Source: Pinibacter aurantiacus (GTDB taxonomy: Bacteria; Bacteroidota; Bacteroidia; Chitinophagales; Chitinophagaceae). From it: DNA of 64,000 nucleotides. The notes under the pieces are model-generated. The model was not told the origin of the DNA and made no database searches. It worked only from the letters and a program-made list of their open reading frames with translations. Below are positions 46,400 through 55,889 of the stretch, in pieces. The stretch spans positions 496,001 to 560,000 of the forward strand of contig NZ_JAHSPG010000001.1 in NCBI RefSeq assembly GCF_019130065.1. The letters run 5' to 3'. Made by a program: the position numbers and the translations under genes. The first letter of the stretch is position 1, and each line of letters opens with the position of its first letter.

Positions 46400-46425
46400 A
46401 ATAGTTCGTAAAATAACGAACTATT
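46400..46425. promoter_or_regulatory. Perfect inverted repeat upstream of the secreted protein gene
   Basis: A perfect 10-bp stem (aatagttcgt and acgaactatt) with a 6-nt loop, between the AraC gene end and the secreted protein start. It lacks a U-run on the minus strand, so it does not look like a normal intrinsic terminator for the AraC gene. A dimer-binding operator is possible. Confidence 0.35.
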
Positions 46426-46527
46426 TCCAGCACTACACTAGGTGTAAACTCCTAATTTAATGGCCCCTCACAGCAACCCACCATTCTGTTTTTTTTACCC
46501 AAAACGTCAGAATAAATGTTACTAAAC

Positions 46528-47439
46528 TTAGTTGAACGACTGTCTGAACTCTAATGGAGAAACAGCAGTTTTCTTTTTAAATAATTTATTGAACGATTGC
46601 GAGTGTTCAAATCCTAATTGATAGGCAATCTCAGATACTGACAAAGTAGTTTCTGACAAATATTCCTTGGCCCTTTCTATTAATCTTTCATGAATGTGCT
46701 GTTGCGCATTTTGCCCTGTAAGCGAACGAAGCATGTCGCTTAAATAGCGGGGCGACAAATTGAGTTTGCCCGCCACCAACTCCACGGTTGGCAACCCGTG
46801 TTTCAGCGGTTCGTCATGGCCAAAGTAGTCGTTCAGCAATTGTGCCATTTTCGAAAGCAGATCATTATTCACCGCTCTTCGGGTTATAAATTGCCGTTCG
46901 TAAAAACGGTTGCTGTAATTGAGCAGCAAGTCAATTTGCGACAAAATAATATCCTGCGTGTGGCGGTCGATGTGCTGATATTCACTATCGATTTTCTGGA
47001 GAATTTCTATGATGTTCTTTTCCTCCCGTTCCGAAAGATGCAGGGCCTCATTTACCGCGTACGAAAAAAAACCATAATTTTTAATAGAGGTTGCCAGTGG
47101 ATGGCCATGCAAAAAATCTGGGTGAACCATCAGCATATAGCCCACTCCGCATTCCTGGTTTATCTTGTTTACTTCGGCCACTTCAAGTGACTGAATTTGT
47201 TTTGGCGCCAGAAAGTTCATGGTTCCCTTGTCAAAATCATAGTACTGCTGCCCATACTTCACTTTCGCCCGGACATCTCTTTTCATTGAAATGCTGTAGA
47301 ACTCCACTGAAAACTTTTTCCAAACTTCATTTTCTGCCAGTCGCATGTTGGCAACGTTAATTACGCTTACCAGTGGGTGCAATGGTTCAGGCAATGACAA
47401 TAATTTGTGAAACGCCGATATGGATCTGATGCTATTCAT
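46528..47439 (-). CDS. AraC-family transcriptional regulator
   Basis: A 303-residue regulator with an N-terminal cupin-like effector half (KYGQQYYDFDKGTMNFLAPKQ) and a C-terminal AraC DNA-binding region. The first HTH is TVELVAGKLNLSPRYLSDML and the second SVSEIAYQLGFEHSQSFNKLF, ending KKTAVSPLEFRQSFN. It stands 66 bp after the short-chain dehydrogenase gene on the same strand, separated by a hairpin, and has its own TACATTTG promoter box. A pair of an AraC regulator with an SDR enzyme is common, and the SDR gene is a likely target. Confidence 0.92.
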   Translation of the reverse strand: MNSIRSISAFHKLLSLPEPLHPLVSVINVANMRLAENEVWKKFSVEFYSISMKRDVRAKVKYGQQYYDFDKGTMNFLAPKQIQSLEVAEVNKINQECGVGYMLMVHPDFLHGHPLATSIKNYGFFSYAVNEALHLSEREEKNIIEILQKIDSEYQHIDRHTQDIILSQIDLLLNYSNRFYERQFITRRAVNNDLLSKMAQLLNDYFGHDEPLKHGLPTVELVAGKLNLSPRYLSDMLRSLTGQNAQQHIHERLIERAKEYLSETTLSVSEIAYQLGFEHSQSFNKLFKKKTAVSPLEFRQSFN

Positions 47440-47456
47440 TACAAGTTTTTCCTGTT

Positions 47457-47464
47457 CAAATGTA
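47457..47464 (-). promoter_or_regulatory. TAnnTTTG promoter box for the AraC gene
   Basis: On the minus strand the box reads TACATTTG, 18 bp before the AraC start, with a TTTC about 19 nt upstream as an imperfect minus-33. It matches the Bacteroidota housekeeping consensus. Confidence 0.5.
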
Positions 47465-47470
47465 CAAAAT

Positions 47471-47496
47471 GCAACTGCCTCGTGAAAGGCAGTTGC
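47471..47496 (-). terminator. Hairpin after the short-chain dehydrogenase gene
   Basis: A perfect 10-bp stem (gcaactgcct and its complement) with a 6-nt loop, followed on the minus strand by attttg. It lies 9 bp after the dehydrogenase stop and just before the AraC promoter box. Confidence 0.7.
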
Positions 47497-47505
47497 CTGT
47501 TTTAA

Positions 47506-48309
47506 TTACCCTACAAATTGCTTTCTGATTTCTTTTCTGAATTCTTCGTTACCCACCTCTAAACGTCTTGCATACATCATGTTTGCGTCTGCACCTGCCA
47601 CGTAACGCACCTGGTCCTTGCCATCAGTGGCCGCTTCGTATACCACGTCCGCAATTTGCTCCGCAGTCGAAGCGTTTTTCATTGCTTCTCCGAAAGTATC
47701 AAACATTTTCTTCTCGATTGCCTGGTATTCCGAAACCGAATTCATATCAAGTGACCTGCCCGCAAAATCGGTCACGATTCCGCCTGGAGCTACGGTTTTG
47801 ATACTGATGTTGAACGTCCCTAATTCATGCGACATGCTCTCGGACCAGCCTTCCAAAGCGAACTTGGTAGCATGATAAACCGAACTTATAGGAAAGCCCC
47901 ATAGCCCACCAATGGAAGTAGTAGCAATAAAAACGCCGCTTCTTCTTTCCCTGAAATGTGGAATAAATGCTTGCGTAACTCGTAAAACACCCAATAGATT
48001 CGTATCGATTTGCTTAACTATTTTTTCGTCGCTAATCCCTTCTAATGCGCCCATCAATCCATAACCTGCGTTATTAAAAACCACATCAATATTGTGTAAT
48101 GAAATAGCTTTTGCAACGGTCGATTTGATTTGATCCAGATTAGTAACGTCAAGTGGTAAAACGGTAACATTTTCTAACTGCGTCAGTTCCGTTTCATTCG
48201 CAGGATTTCTCAACGTTGCGATAACGTTCCATCCTTTGCTTTGAAATAATTTAGCAGTTGCCTTTCCCAAACCTGCTGATGCGCCTGTAATAAAGATTGT
48301 CTTTTGCAT
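47506..48309 (-). CDS. Short-chain dehydrogenase/reductase
   Basis: A 267-residue classical SDR enzyme. The ATG at 48309 (MQKTIFITGASAGLGKATAK) gives the normal N-terminus; an in-frame start at 48402 adds 31 unrelated residues. The NAD(P)-binding TGxxxGxG is at 8-15, NNAG at 79-82, catalytic Ser132 and Tyr145/Lys149 are in YHATK. It is a cytoplasmic NAD(P)H-dependent oxidoreductase of unknown substrate. A hairpin terminator follows. Confidence 0.92.
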   Translation of the reverse strand: MQKTIFITGASAGLGKATAKLFQSKGWNVIATLRNPANETELTQLENVTVLPLDVTNLDQIKSTVAKAISLHNIDVVFNNAGYGLMGALEGISDEKIVKQIDTNLLGVLRVTQAFIPHFRERRSGVFIATTSIGGLWGFPISSVYHATKFALEGWSESMSHELGTFNISIKTVAPGGIVTDFAGRSLDMNSVSEYQAIEKKMFDTFGEAMKNASTAEQIADVVYEAATDGKDQVRYVAGADANMMYARRLEVGNEEFRKEIRKQFVG

Positions 48310-48457
48310 ACTTTGTTTAAATTTTACAACACAAAGGTCTTCAGAAACTGTTAACGCAATGTTTCCAAAAAGAGTTTCGTTGTATCCAAAATGACGAATC
48401 ACAGATTATTCAGCACGTTTAGGACGCATTTTAACCAATCAAAAACATTTCCTCATT

Positions 48458-49786
48458 CTACTTAGCGGGAGGAACGGCGATTACTTTCCACTGGGATCCG
48501 GCCTTAAAACCTGTGGGTCCCGGTGTGGCTCGCATAAGGCCATTTAGTTTGTAAAAATTTTCCAAATGACGCGTCATTATCGCTTCACCGGCACCTACCT
48601 GAATCAAGTCCCCGCCTTGATCTGCCCCATAGCCACCCAATGCGGCGGAACGTACATCTGCAACATAACCTGGCCATTTCCCTCTACTCCAGCTATAGCC
48701 AAAGAGAAAAGGCTTAACGGCGGCTAAAGACATCTGGCTCTTCCACAAAAGCTGCAACTGGATAAACAATTCTCCGGGACAAGCCGCGATAACAATGTCC
48801 TTATTGATAATGATGGTAGAAATATGCACATCAATATTCAGTTGTTTATTAAATCTTCCGGTAAACTGAAGTGAGTCAGTCATCAGAAGAAGGCTGCCCG
48901 TCTCCTCAGAAGGCTTTAGTGATCTTGCGAGTTTTATAACCTGGCTCGCAAGTAGTTCACCCGTTCTTTCCATCGGTAGATAGTCGGTTTGAAAGGTATC
49001 GTTCGGTCCCTTGCGCCGCGAGCTGATTTGCAATGATTCTATATTGCCTCCTGCACCCTGGATAAAAAGGCAGTTTACTTTATTGTCAAAAGCTTCTTCA
49101 ACCTTTCTGCTTGCAACACCGGGATAGTCTGCGGAGACTGCGTAATTAAAGCAAACGATATCCGCATGCATAGCGTAGTTCATTAAAATCGCCAGGGGCT
49201 GTCCCTGCTCGTCTTCAATTTTGATTACACCCACTTCAGGATCAACAGGACCAAAAGGAATTCTTTCCGGATTCTCGGATGTGTACTCACTGTCTGAGAA
49301 CCACGACTCTCTCGCATGGCCATCTTCTCTTTCTATTAACCTGTTAAATCCCAATTGCGGAAAACTTTTATGTCCGGCGGAAACTTTTGCTTTAAACATG
49401 TTCTTAACCGATTCGCCAACTGCCTTAATAATCTGGTCCTCATAAAAAGCAGCAAAGGCCTTCTTTTGAGGCGACATTTTTTCAAACAATAAAGGTTCCG
49501 AATGGGTATGGGATGAACACAACATAAGCTGCGTAATACCGTATTGCTGCTTACATGCGTTGACTATGCGATCACTGGTAAATATGGCAAGATCGACAGA
49601 AACAAATGCAACGCGTTTACCATTCGCTTCCAAAACAACGCAACGCGCAAACAACGAGTCATGAACAGGCTCGTCCGTTTTTGGAGTGATGTTAATTTTA
49701 GAAGTGCCGGCCATTAGCGGATTATCGGCCGCATGCACTTTAATAAAAAAACAGAAAAGCAACATTGTCGCAATCAATCGTTTCAT
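48458..49786 (-). CDS. Exported neutral/alkaline ceramidase-like hydrolase
   Basis: A 442-residue exported protein. The ATG at 49786 (MKRLIATMLLFCFFIKVHAA) gives the leader; longer forms starting at 49909 overlap the GH92 gene. The fold of neutral ceramidases is suggested by AGTSKINITPK, the metal-site motif SHTHSEP (92-98; family usually SHTHSGP), a second His in NYAMHAD (His207) and SADYPGVAS. The substrate in known family members is the amide bond of ceramide; some relatives here are of unproven specificity. It follows GH92 by 67 bp in one unit. Confidence 0.8.
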   Translation of the reverse strand: MKRLIATMLLFCFFIKVHAADNPLMAGTSKINITPKTDEPVHDSLFARCVVLEANGKRVAFVSVDLAIFTSDRIVNACKQQYGITQLMLCSSHTHSEPLLFEKMSPQKKAFAAFYEDQIIKAVGESVKNMFKAKVSAGHKSFPQLGFNRLIEREDGHARESWFSDSEYTSENPERIPFGPVDPEVGVIKIEDEQGQPLAILMNYAMHADIVCFNYAVSADYPGVASRKVEEAFDNKVNCLFIQGAGGNIESLQISSRRKGPNDTFQTDYLPMERTGELLASQVIKLARSLKPSEETGSLLLMTDSLQFTGRFNKQLNIDVHISTIIINKDIVIAACPGELFIQLQLLWKSQMSLAAVKPFLFGYSWSRGKWPGYVADVRSAALGGYGADQGGDLIQVGAGEAIMTRHLENFYKLNGLMRATPGPTGFKAGSQWKVIAVPPAK

Positions 49787-49853
49787 AGTTTGCATAAGTG
49801 GTGGTTTATTTTTTAAAAACTTTATTGCGTTTACCTTAATTGAATTGATAATT

Positions 49854-52094
49854 TTAATGCCCCCATTGCTTATTGGGTTTTGAATCCATTTCCAGCTCAA
49901 GCGTTCCACCGTTCATTATTTGCTCGTGTGTAAACCATGGAGTATTCAATTCTTTTCCGTTCATTCTTGCACTTTGTATGTATTTATTTACATCAGAACA
50001 ATTGTGTGCAACGACTGTAAAATCTTTCCCGTTTTCAAGATGGATAACGACTTTGCTAAACACCGGGCTTCCGATTGTATAAACCGGTATGCCTGGTGTA
50101 ACAGGATAAAAACCCATTGAAGAAAGAACAACAAAGGCAGACATTCCTCCGCCGTCTTCATCACCCGGAATACCAAACACATCGTTTCTAAACCATGTTT
50201 TTAATAACGCCCTTATTATCCGCTGCGTTTTCCACGGCGCATCAGTATAGTTGTATAAATAAGGGATATGAAAGCTGGGCTCATTGGCCATTGAATATTG
50301 CCCAACGAGTGAAGTGGCATCGGGAAATTTATACCAGAAAACATTTTTACCCATATCAATCCCCTCGCGAAACAGTTGATCTAACCTCTCTTGAAATTTT
50401 TGTTTGCCACCCATTAAATTGATTAGCGACGGAATATCCTGCTGTACCTGCCATACGTAGGTCCAGCCATTGTTCTCGTCATAGTAATCGCGCCCACCGG
50501 GGCCGCCATCGTATTTTGCGTCTATGTTTATCCAATTCCCTTTCTCATCTTTTGGCAAAAAGAACCCGCGCTCTTTGTTCCATAGATTTTTGTAGTCGTT
50601 GCTTCTCTGTTTCAGCAAAGCCGTGTCATCATATTTGTGCAAAGCCACCGCCATTTTATACGCCGCCCAGCTATCATAGCTCGCACCAAGCGTAACGGCA
50701 ACAGCCTGTCGCTTTTCAAACGGATGCACATCAGCCACCGTTTCTTTTTCATCTTTATACAATGCAGGAAAATAACCGTGGTTATAATAAAAATCGTCAA
50801 GACTTGTTGCCTTGCCATTGCGCCAGGGTAACATTGTTGCGCTTAATGAATTTTTCTTCATGCCTTCATAAGCAGCATCAACGTCAAAATTTCTTAACCC
50901 CTTGTTGTAAGCGTCTAAAATAATTTCTGAAGAATGAAAACCATTCATACATGCATGATCGCCAAACAGCACAGGAAATGTAGGCAGCCAGCCGCTTTGC
51001 TGGTACATGCGCACATATGACTGAACCATATCTTCTTCCTGCTGCGGATGCAGGATGGTTCGTAAAGGATGCAATGCGAGGTAGGTATCCCAACTCCAGT
51101 CATCTGTATAAAATGGTCGGCTATCTGCATGAACTTTTCCATCAAATCCGCTGTAATAATTTGAGCCTTCGCTTATGTTTACCATGCGCTCGTAGCATCT
51201 GTACAAAGCGGTATAAAATACCTTTCTTTGTTCATCGGACCCGCCTTCCACTTCAATTTGCGACATTGTTTTGTCCCATGCATTTCTTGCCAGTTCTTTT
51301 GTTTCATCAAACGATTTGCCGGCAACTTCGTCATCAAAGTTTTTCTTTGCCTGTGCCTGGCTTACAAAACTGATGGCATACTTAAACTCAACGTTTTTAG
51401 TATTGTTTTCAAAACGAATAAACGCTTTGACATTTTTCCCCGCAGTATTGTTTCCCTGTTGAATGGCATTGTTGTTTACAAAACCAGTTGTTCCTTTTTC
51501 ACTGAACATGCCGTATGCATAAACTTTGATGCTGTCATGATAAGTTTCGAAACCTTCAATAATATTTCCGTTGGTAAATTGAAAGGCGGCACTATCACGA
51601 CTATAGGTGCTGAAAAGAAGGGCCGCATCGCCGTGCGAAGGAAATGTGAATTTAAAAATGCCTGATTTGGAAGAAGGCGTAAATTCTGTTTTTATATCAT
51701 CTTCAATAAAATAATTTGAATAGTACCATGGTTGATTTATTTCAAGGTCATGGTCGTAAGCAAGTTTATTTTGCCATGAACCGGCATGTATAGGTTGCAC
51801 AGTTGGCATTAAAGCAAACACCTGCCCGAGACGATGCGAAACGACCGTTAACGGGAAGCTTGATACCTGGTCATCAAGATAATCTTTTCGCTGCGGCGTA
51901 AAGCGTATCATTTGATTGGGAAGCTGAACGGTTGGCCTTGTGGGCTCCAGCATGATACCAACATTCCCGATAAGCGGGTTAATATATTGAACGTTAGATG
52001 AACGGGGCGCCAACGAATCGCTGGGAGACAAACCACAGGAAAACATGCACCATGATATTGCAATAGCATATACTTTTTTTGTAGCCTTCATCAT
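49854..52094 (-). CDS. GH92 family alpha-mannosidase lipoprotein
   Basis: A 746-residue lipoprotein (leader ending MFSC) of the calcium-dependent GH92 exo-alpha-mannosidase family. Characteristic motifs are FYTDDWSWDTYLALHPL in the (alpha/alpha)6 barrel, NEPSFHIPYLYNY (604-616, with the catalytic-acid-type Glu605) and GDEDGGGMSAFVVLSSMGFYPV (from 644, holding the general-base aspartates), followed by YTIGSP. It removes terminal alpha-linked mannose from N-glycans or mannosides at the periplasm or surface. It is co-oriented with the ceramidase-like gene; the half-site for a repeated operator motif lies 102 bp upstream of its ATG. Confidence 0.93.
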   Translation of the reverse strand: MMKATKKVYAIAISWCMFSCGLSPSDSLAPRSSNVQYINPLIGNVGIMLEPTRPTVQLPNQMIRFTPQRKDYLDDQVSSFPLTVVSHRLGQVFALMPTVQPIHAGSWQNKLAYDHDLEINQPWYYSNYFIEDDIKTEFTPSSKSGIFKFTFPSHGDAALLFSTYSRDSAAFQFTNGNIIEGFETYHDSIKVYAYGMFSEKGTTGFVNNNAIQQGNNTAGKNVKAFIRFENNTKNVEFKYAISFVSQAQAKKNFDDEVAGKSFDETKELARNAWDKTMSQIEVEGGSDEQRKVFYTALYRCYERMVNISEGSNYYSGFDGKVHADSRPFYTDDWSWDTYLALHPLRTILHPQQEEDMVQSYVRMYQQSGWLPTFPVLFGDHACMNGFHSSEIILDAYNKGLRNFDVDAAYEGMKKNSLSATMLPWRNGKATSLDDFYYNHGYFPALYKDEKETVADVHPFEKRQAVAVTLGASYDSWAAYKMAVALHKYDDTALLKQRSNDYKNLWNKERGFFLPKDEKGNWINIDAKYDGGPGGRDYYDENNGWTYVWQVQQDIPSLINLMGGKQKFQERLDQLFREGIDMGKNVFWYKFPDATSLVGQYSMANEPSFHIPYLYNYTDAPWKTQRIIRALLKTWFRNDVFGIPGDEDGGGMSAFVVLSSMGFYPVTPGIPVYTIGSPVFSKVVIHLENGKDFTVVAHNCSDVNKYIQSARMNGKELNTPWFTHEQIMNGGTLELEMDSKPNKQWGH

Positions 52095-52195
52095 CTTTTG
52101 AGCTTGTTGTTAATTGTGGAATTATTCATGCGTTGAGGGATTGCAATGCTTAATGTTGCATACAGGCAAAATATGTTTCACCCATTAACAGGGGC

Positions 52196-52214
52196 GCTAA
52201 TAATTCATTAATTT
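52196..52214. promoter_or_regulatory. Half-site GCTAATAATT near the GH92 gene
   Basis: GCTAATAATT followed by cATTAATTT is shared with the two 43-bp repeats beside susC of cluster D. It is 102 bp upstream of the GH92 ATG. It has only one half-site, so it may be a weaker operator. Confidence 0.35.
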
Positions 52215-52256
52215 GAACCTAAGCGAAAAATTAATGGCAGGATCAGCTTAAAAAGC

Positions 52257-52284
52257 AGGCTGTATCGAAGTTTTGATACAGCCT
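52257..52284 (-). terminator. Intrinsic terminator after the GH2 gene
   Basis: A perfect 10-bp stem (aggctgtatc and its complement) with an 8-nt loop; on the minus strand it is followed by gctttttaa. It ends the GH2 transcript and makes GH92 plus the ceramidase-like gene a separate unit. Confidence 0.85.
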
Positions 52285-52304
52285 GGCTTGTTAAGATCAC
52301 CAGC

Positions 52305-55300
52305 TTACCTGTTGGAAACCTTAGACTCTAGTTTTCTTAAAAATGACCTGTCGCTGCTTTCAAACCTCACTCCTATTTTGTTATCGCCACTTTTTGTTTT
52401 GATCACAATGTGGTTCCAACCCTTTTCAAGCGGCACCCCATTAAACTGGTTGAATGATTTAGCGCCAAGCAAACTATTGTTAAGAAAAACTGTAGTTTCC
52501 TGGTCAGCTTTTATATTCATATTTAATACAGGCATATCCGGTTCCACTAGCAAATTCGATAGGGACCTCGGACTATACAGCCAGAAATGGAGACCACTAT
52601 TATTAGCAGCACTAAAGTTCAAGACGTCGTTCGTTGCTGTAATTATCTTTTCGGAATTTTTTCCTCCATTTGCAGAATCTATCAGCATTGCATTTTGTAA
52701 CAATCCTGCCGTATTAATTGCGGGCATCCTTCCGGTAAAATGCCCGGTAAATTCAACGCCCATGTTAAGGAGCATTTTATACAAAATATTAGGCGACGCA
52801 TTGTATAAATTGAACGGGTTGACAGATAGAAAATACAAACTGCCATTGTTGTAAGGCAGGCTGATAAATGAGTTGCCGGCCTCCTTACTTTCGCGTTCGC
52901 TTCTTACAACAGAAACCGTTTTTGAATATTCCGGTTTATTGTTCCACATTTTCCAGTTTGTATTGCTGGCAGTAAGTAAAACTTTGGAATGCTGGATGAT
53001 ATCGCCATCAATCGCATACTTGCTAATGGACTCATTGGTCAGTTCGCTGAAATAGAAGTCACTATTGTGCAAGTTTGTGATAGCCGCATCATTTGCGTTT
53101 GTGGTAAAAGATGTAGCGCTTCGGTTTACAATCGTTGCGCTGTAGGGCAGGTATTTATTAATGACATTGTTTGATGAAGCATTTGCACCGGCAATAAAAA
53201 CAGTACCGCCATTTTGAGCAACAGCTTTGCACAAGGATACAGAAGCATCGTCAACCGGAGGATACATACCATCAATGATCAGCAAAGTATTTTTGTTGAC
53301 GGACGTTCCTGCCGAAAAATTCAATCCAAGATTTTTAAACAAACTGTCCATCTTTCCGGAAGGATCGGCAGATAAAAACAGGAGATTGTTGTATTTCGAT
53401 GAAACCGGGTCATTATTAAATGCAACCTCTGGCTTAGGTATTTCCGCAACACTGTCTTTAGCAGCGAAGGATTTTTTTATAGCATCAAACAAAGGCCATG
53501 TTTCATATACAGGCAATGACGCATCATAACCGGGATTAAGTGTGCTGGTGTAAGGCCCTAATCTTTCCGGCTGCATGCCCGGCTGGTTTTCCCGGAAAGC
53601 TGCGAAGAATACACCACTAGCCGGTGACGGGGCTTTGGTTGTATCTTTTAAACCAAAAGGAAGTGGCTTTAATCCATACCACACGATATTAAAAACGGAA
53701 CGATAAGAAGCATCGTATTTTTTCATGCCGTTTACCAAACGTGTGGCCTCTGCGGCAACGCCTTCCATTCTGCCTTGCTGCGATTGATAGGATCGGTTGT
53801 CGTTGTATGCCGAGGTTTGTTTAGGTGTGCCGTAATATGCCATGCCGCATTCACCAACACCCCATAGCTTTCCTTGTGAGGACCATTCTTTATAAGCGTA
53901 TTCATCGCCATAGTGGCCTATGATCAGTGGTAGGTTTGTAGGCTTGCCTGTTTCGCCATCGCCGGATATCCAGTTGCGTGTTGAATCAAGTTGTTTCGCA
54001 ATATCAACCCAGTTGTTTATTTCGTCGAGTTGTTTTTTCACAAGATTTTCGGGTGACTGATGTACGTATGCAGTAACAGGAATGTTCTCGTTGCAAACGC
54101 TCCAGCCAAAAACTGAAGGATGGTTTCTATCACGAAGAATGAGCCTTCTCAAATGGTCTGCTGCATTTGTCCAATATTCTTCTGCATCTTCTTTTGGGCC
54201 GCCATCACTTGCCCATAGCCCTGTTTCATCCAATACAAACATGCCCATTTCATCTGCCATGTCAAGATAAAAAGATGGATAAGGCTGTGCATGTAAGCGC
54301 ACTGCATTGGCATGCGCATCTTTCAGCATAGAGTACCAGGCCCATGCATAGCGCCGCGTCATTTGCGGCACGCCCATGAAATGCCAGGAGTCGCCATTGA
54401 GAATAACTCTGTTGCCATTCAGGTAGAACTTATTGCCAACCACTTTAAACTCACGCCAGCCAAAACGGTTGTATTGTTTATCCAGAGTGTCCTTCCCTTT
54501 CTTTATGTTCAGCACCAGTGCGTACAGTGCAGGATCATCATTCGACCAGAGTTTCAGTTTTTGTTTAGGACTAACGGCAATGGTTACTGTTTTTTCTTCA
54601 CCCGGCTTAAGCGCCAGGTTTTGACGGGGAACTTGCAGTACAACATTGTTCAACTTCCATTTTGGCTCCGGCGCTTCTTCAGTTGATTTGCCTGCAACGT
54701 TTATCCACGGAGAAATATCGCCGCCAATATTTATGCTTTGATTTTTTGCGGAATTGTTTTTTATAACAGCAGATACCTGCAACAAATCTTTGTCAACAAA
54801 TGGTTTTATGTAGGCATTCTTCACATAGACTTCCGGTTTTACCAAAAGATAAACATCCTGCCATATGCCGTTTATATGCTGGCCCCAAAATGAACCACCA
54901 ATATATAAACGGTTGCCGTATTTACCCGGCTGGTTAAAAAGGTCCGCGTCTGCTACATACACCATCAATTCATTTTCTCCATCCTGTTTTACCAGGTCAG
55001 TTATATCTGCTTCAAAGGGAAGAAACACTTCATAATTTTGCGCGGCTTTTTTGCCATTTACAAACACCTGTGTATAGCCTGCCACAGCATCAAAATGCAG
55101 TATCAGGCGTTTGCCTTTCCATTGTTTTTTTACGGAGAAGGAACGCATCAGCCAGCCTGCTCTTGTGTCATTCCATTTCTGCGGATAAGATGGATAAGTG
55201 ATGAAATCGCCACCGCCTTCTTCTTTGGCAAAACTGTTTACATTCCACGGCGAAGGCACTTTCACAGGAGTGGTTTCCCATTGCGGGTTTTGTGGAACGG

Positions 55301-55511
55301 ATGGCTGCTGAAGCTGTTCTTTCGTAAGCGCAGTTGCGTTTTCAATTGGCAAAAATTTCCAGGAACCATTTAAGCAAATATCATCGCGGTAGGGTTGTTC
55401 TGATGATTTGGTATAGTGTTCTGATGGCGCAAACTCGTGTGTAAAAGTAATTTTCTGTGCCTGTGCACTTGTTGCCAACAGCACAAAAGTGAGCAATTTA
55501 AAAATCTTCAT
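52305..55511 (-). CDS. GH2-family glycoside hydrolase, exported
   Basis: A 1068-residue protein with a signal peptide (MKIFKLLTFVLLATSAQAQ). The GH2 order is present: a sugar-binding jelly roll (ITYPSYPQKWNDTRAGWLMR), an Ig-like domain and a TIM barrel with catalytic acid/base Glu475 (VCNENIP) and nucleophile Glu554 (GVGECGMAYY). The extra ~450 residues after the barrel include a class I amidotransferase-like fold (LLIIDGMYPPVDDASV) and a C-terminal sugar-binding-like domain. GH2 enzymes cleave beta-galactosides, beta-mannosides or beta-glucuronides; the specificity here is not resolved. It is transcribed from its own promoter. Confidence 0.92.
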   Translation of the reverse strand: MKIFKLLTFVLLATSAQAQKITFTHEFAPSEHYTKSSEQPYRDDICLNGSWKFLPIENATALTKEQLQQPSVPQNPQWETTPVKVPSPWNVNSFAKEEGGGDFITYPSYPQKWNDTRAGWLMRSFSVKKQWKGKRLILHFDAVAGYTQVFVNGKKAAQNYEVFLPFEADITDLVKQDGENELMVYVADADLFNQPGKYGNRLYIGGSFWGQHINGIWQDVYLLVKPEVYVKNAYIKPFVDKDLLQVSAVIKNNSAKNQSINIGGDISPWINVAGKSTEEAPEPKWKLNNVVLQVPRQNLALKPGEEKTVTIAVSPKQKLKLWSNDDPALYALVLNIKKGKDTLDKQYNRFGWREFKVVGNKFYLNGNRVILNGDSWHFMGVPQMTRRYAWAWYSMLKDAHANAVRLHAQPYPSFYLDMADEMGMFVLDETGLWASDGGPKEDAEEYWTNAADHLRRLILRDRNHPSVFGWSVCNENIPVTAYVHQSPENLVKKQLDEINNWVDIAKQLDSTRNWISGDGETGKPTNLPLIIGHYGDEYAYKEWSSQGKLWGVGECGMAYYGTPKQTSAYNDNRSYQSQQGRMEGVAAEATRLVNGMKKYDASYRSVFNIVWYGLKPLPFGLKDTTKAPSPASGVFFAAFRENQPGMQPERLGPYTSTLNPGYDASLPVYETWPLFDAIKKSFAAKDSVAEIPKPEVAFNNDPVSSKYNNLLFLSADPSGKMDSLFKNLGLNFSAGTSVNKNTLLIIDGMYPPVDDASVSLCKAVAQNGGTVFIAGANASSNNVINKYLPYSATIVNRSATSFTTNANDAAITNLHNSDFYFSELTNESISKYAIDGDIIQHSKVLLTASNTNWKMWNNKPEYSKTVSVVRSERESKEAGNSFISLPYNNGSLYFLSVNPFNLYNASPNILYKMLLNMGVEFTGHFTGRMPAINTAGLLQNAMLIDSANGGKNSEKIITATNDVLNFSAANNSGLHFWLYSPRSLSNLLVEPDMPVLNMNIKADQETTVFLNNSLLGAKSFNQFNGVPLEKGWNHIVIKTKSGDNKIGVRFESSDRSFLRKLESKVSNR

Positions 55512-55593
55512 TTTAGTTGTTTATATGGAAAATGAACGTTCGCCGGTTCGTGTTTTTTTTCATCCTTTATGGATTTGTACCGGGATAATTTTC

Positions 55594-55645
55594 TAAAAAA
55601 AGCACCATGAAGAATAGAATGAATTCTTTTCCGGCTGGTGCTTTT
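55594..55645 (-). terminator. Intrinsic terminator after susC-susD-DUF3823
   Basis: Ten-bp outer stem (aaaagcacca and tggtgctttt) with an inner agaat/attct stem; on the minus strand it is followed by seven Ts. It ends the transcript of the SusCD unit between the repeat element and the GH2 gene. Confidence 0.75.
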
Positions 55646-55684
55646 GCTTGAAGTATAAAAACTAAGGTTATTGTTATGGCATCA

Positions 55685-55887
55685 ATGTCGTTTCCTTAAG
55701 TTGCATGCGTTTGCCACATTAATGTCCTACGGACAATGTCTTGCGTGGCGTTACATTTTCTATTGACGTTGATGCCCTACGGGCATTGGTTTCCCGTAGG
55801 GAAAAAATATCAATAGAAATTTGCACCGTGGAGCTATGTTGCCCGTAGGGCATTAATATCTGAGCTCCAGTTTTAAGGAACCGACAT
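55685..55887. repeat. REP/BIME-like nested palindromic element, copy B
   Basis: A 203-bp relative of the element at 12586. The outer ends atgtcgtttcctta/ttaaggaaccgacat, the tgtcctacggaca and tgccctacgggca hairpins, the tttctattga arm and the tgcccgtagggca hairpin occur in the same order. It starts 2 bp after the DUF3823 stop. The 378-bp gap 55512-55889 holds this element, a terminator and the GH2 leader. Confidence 0.85.
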
Positions 55888-55889
55888 GG

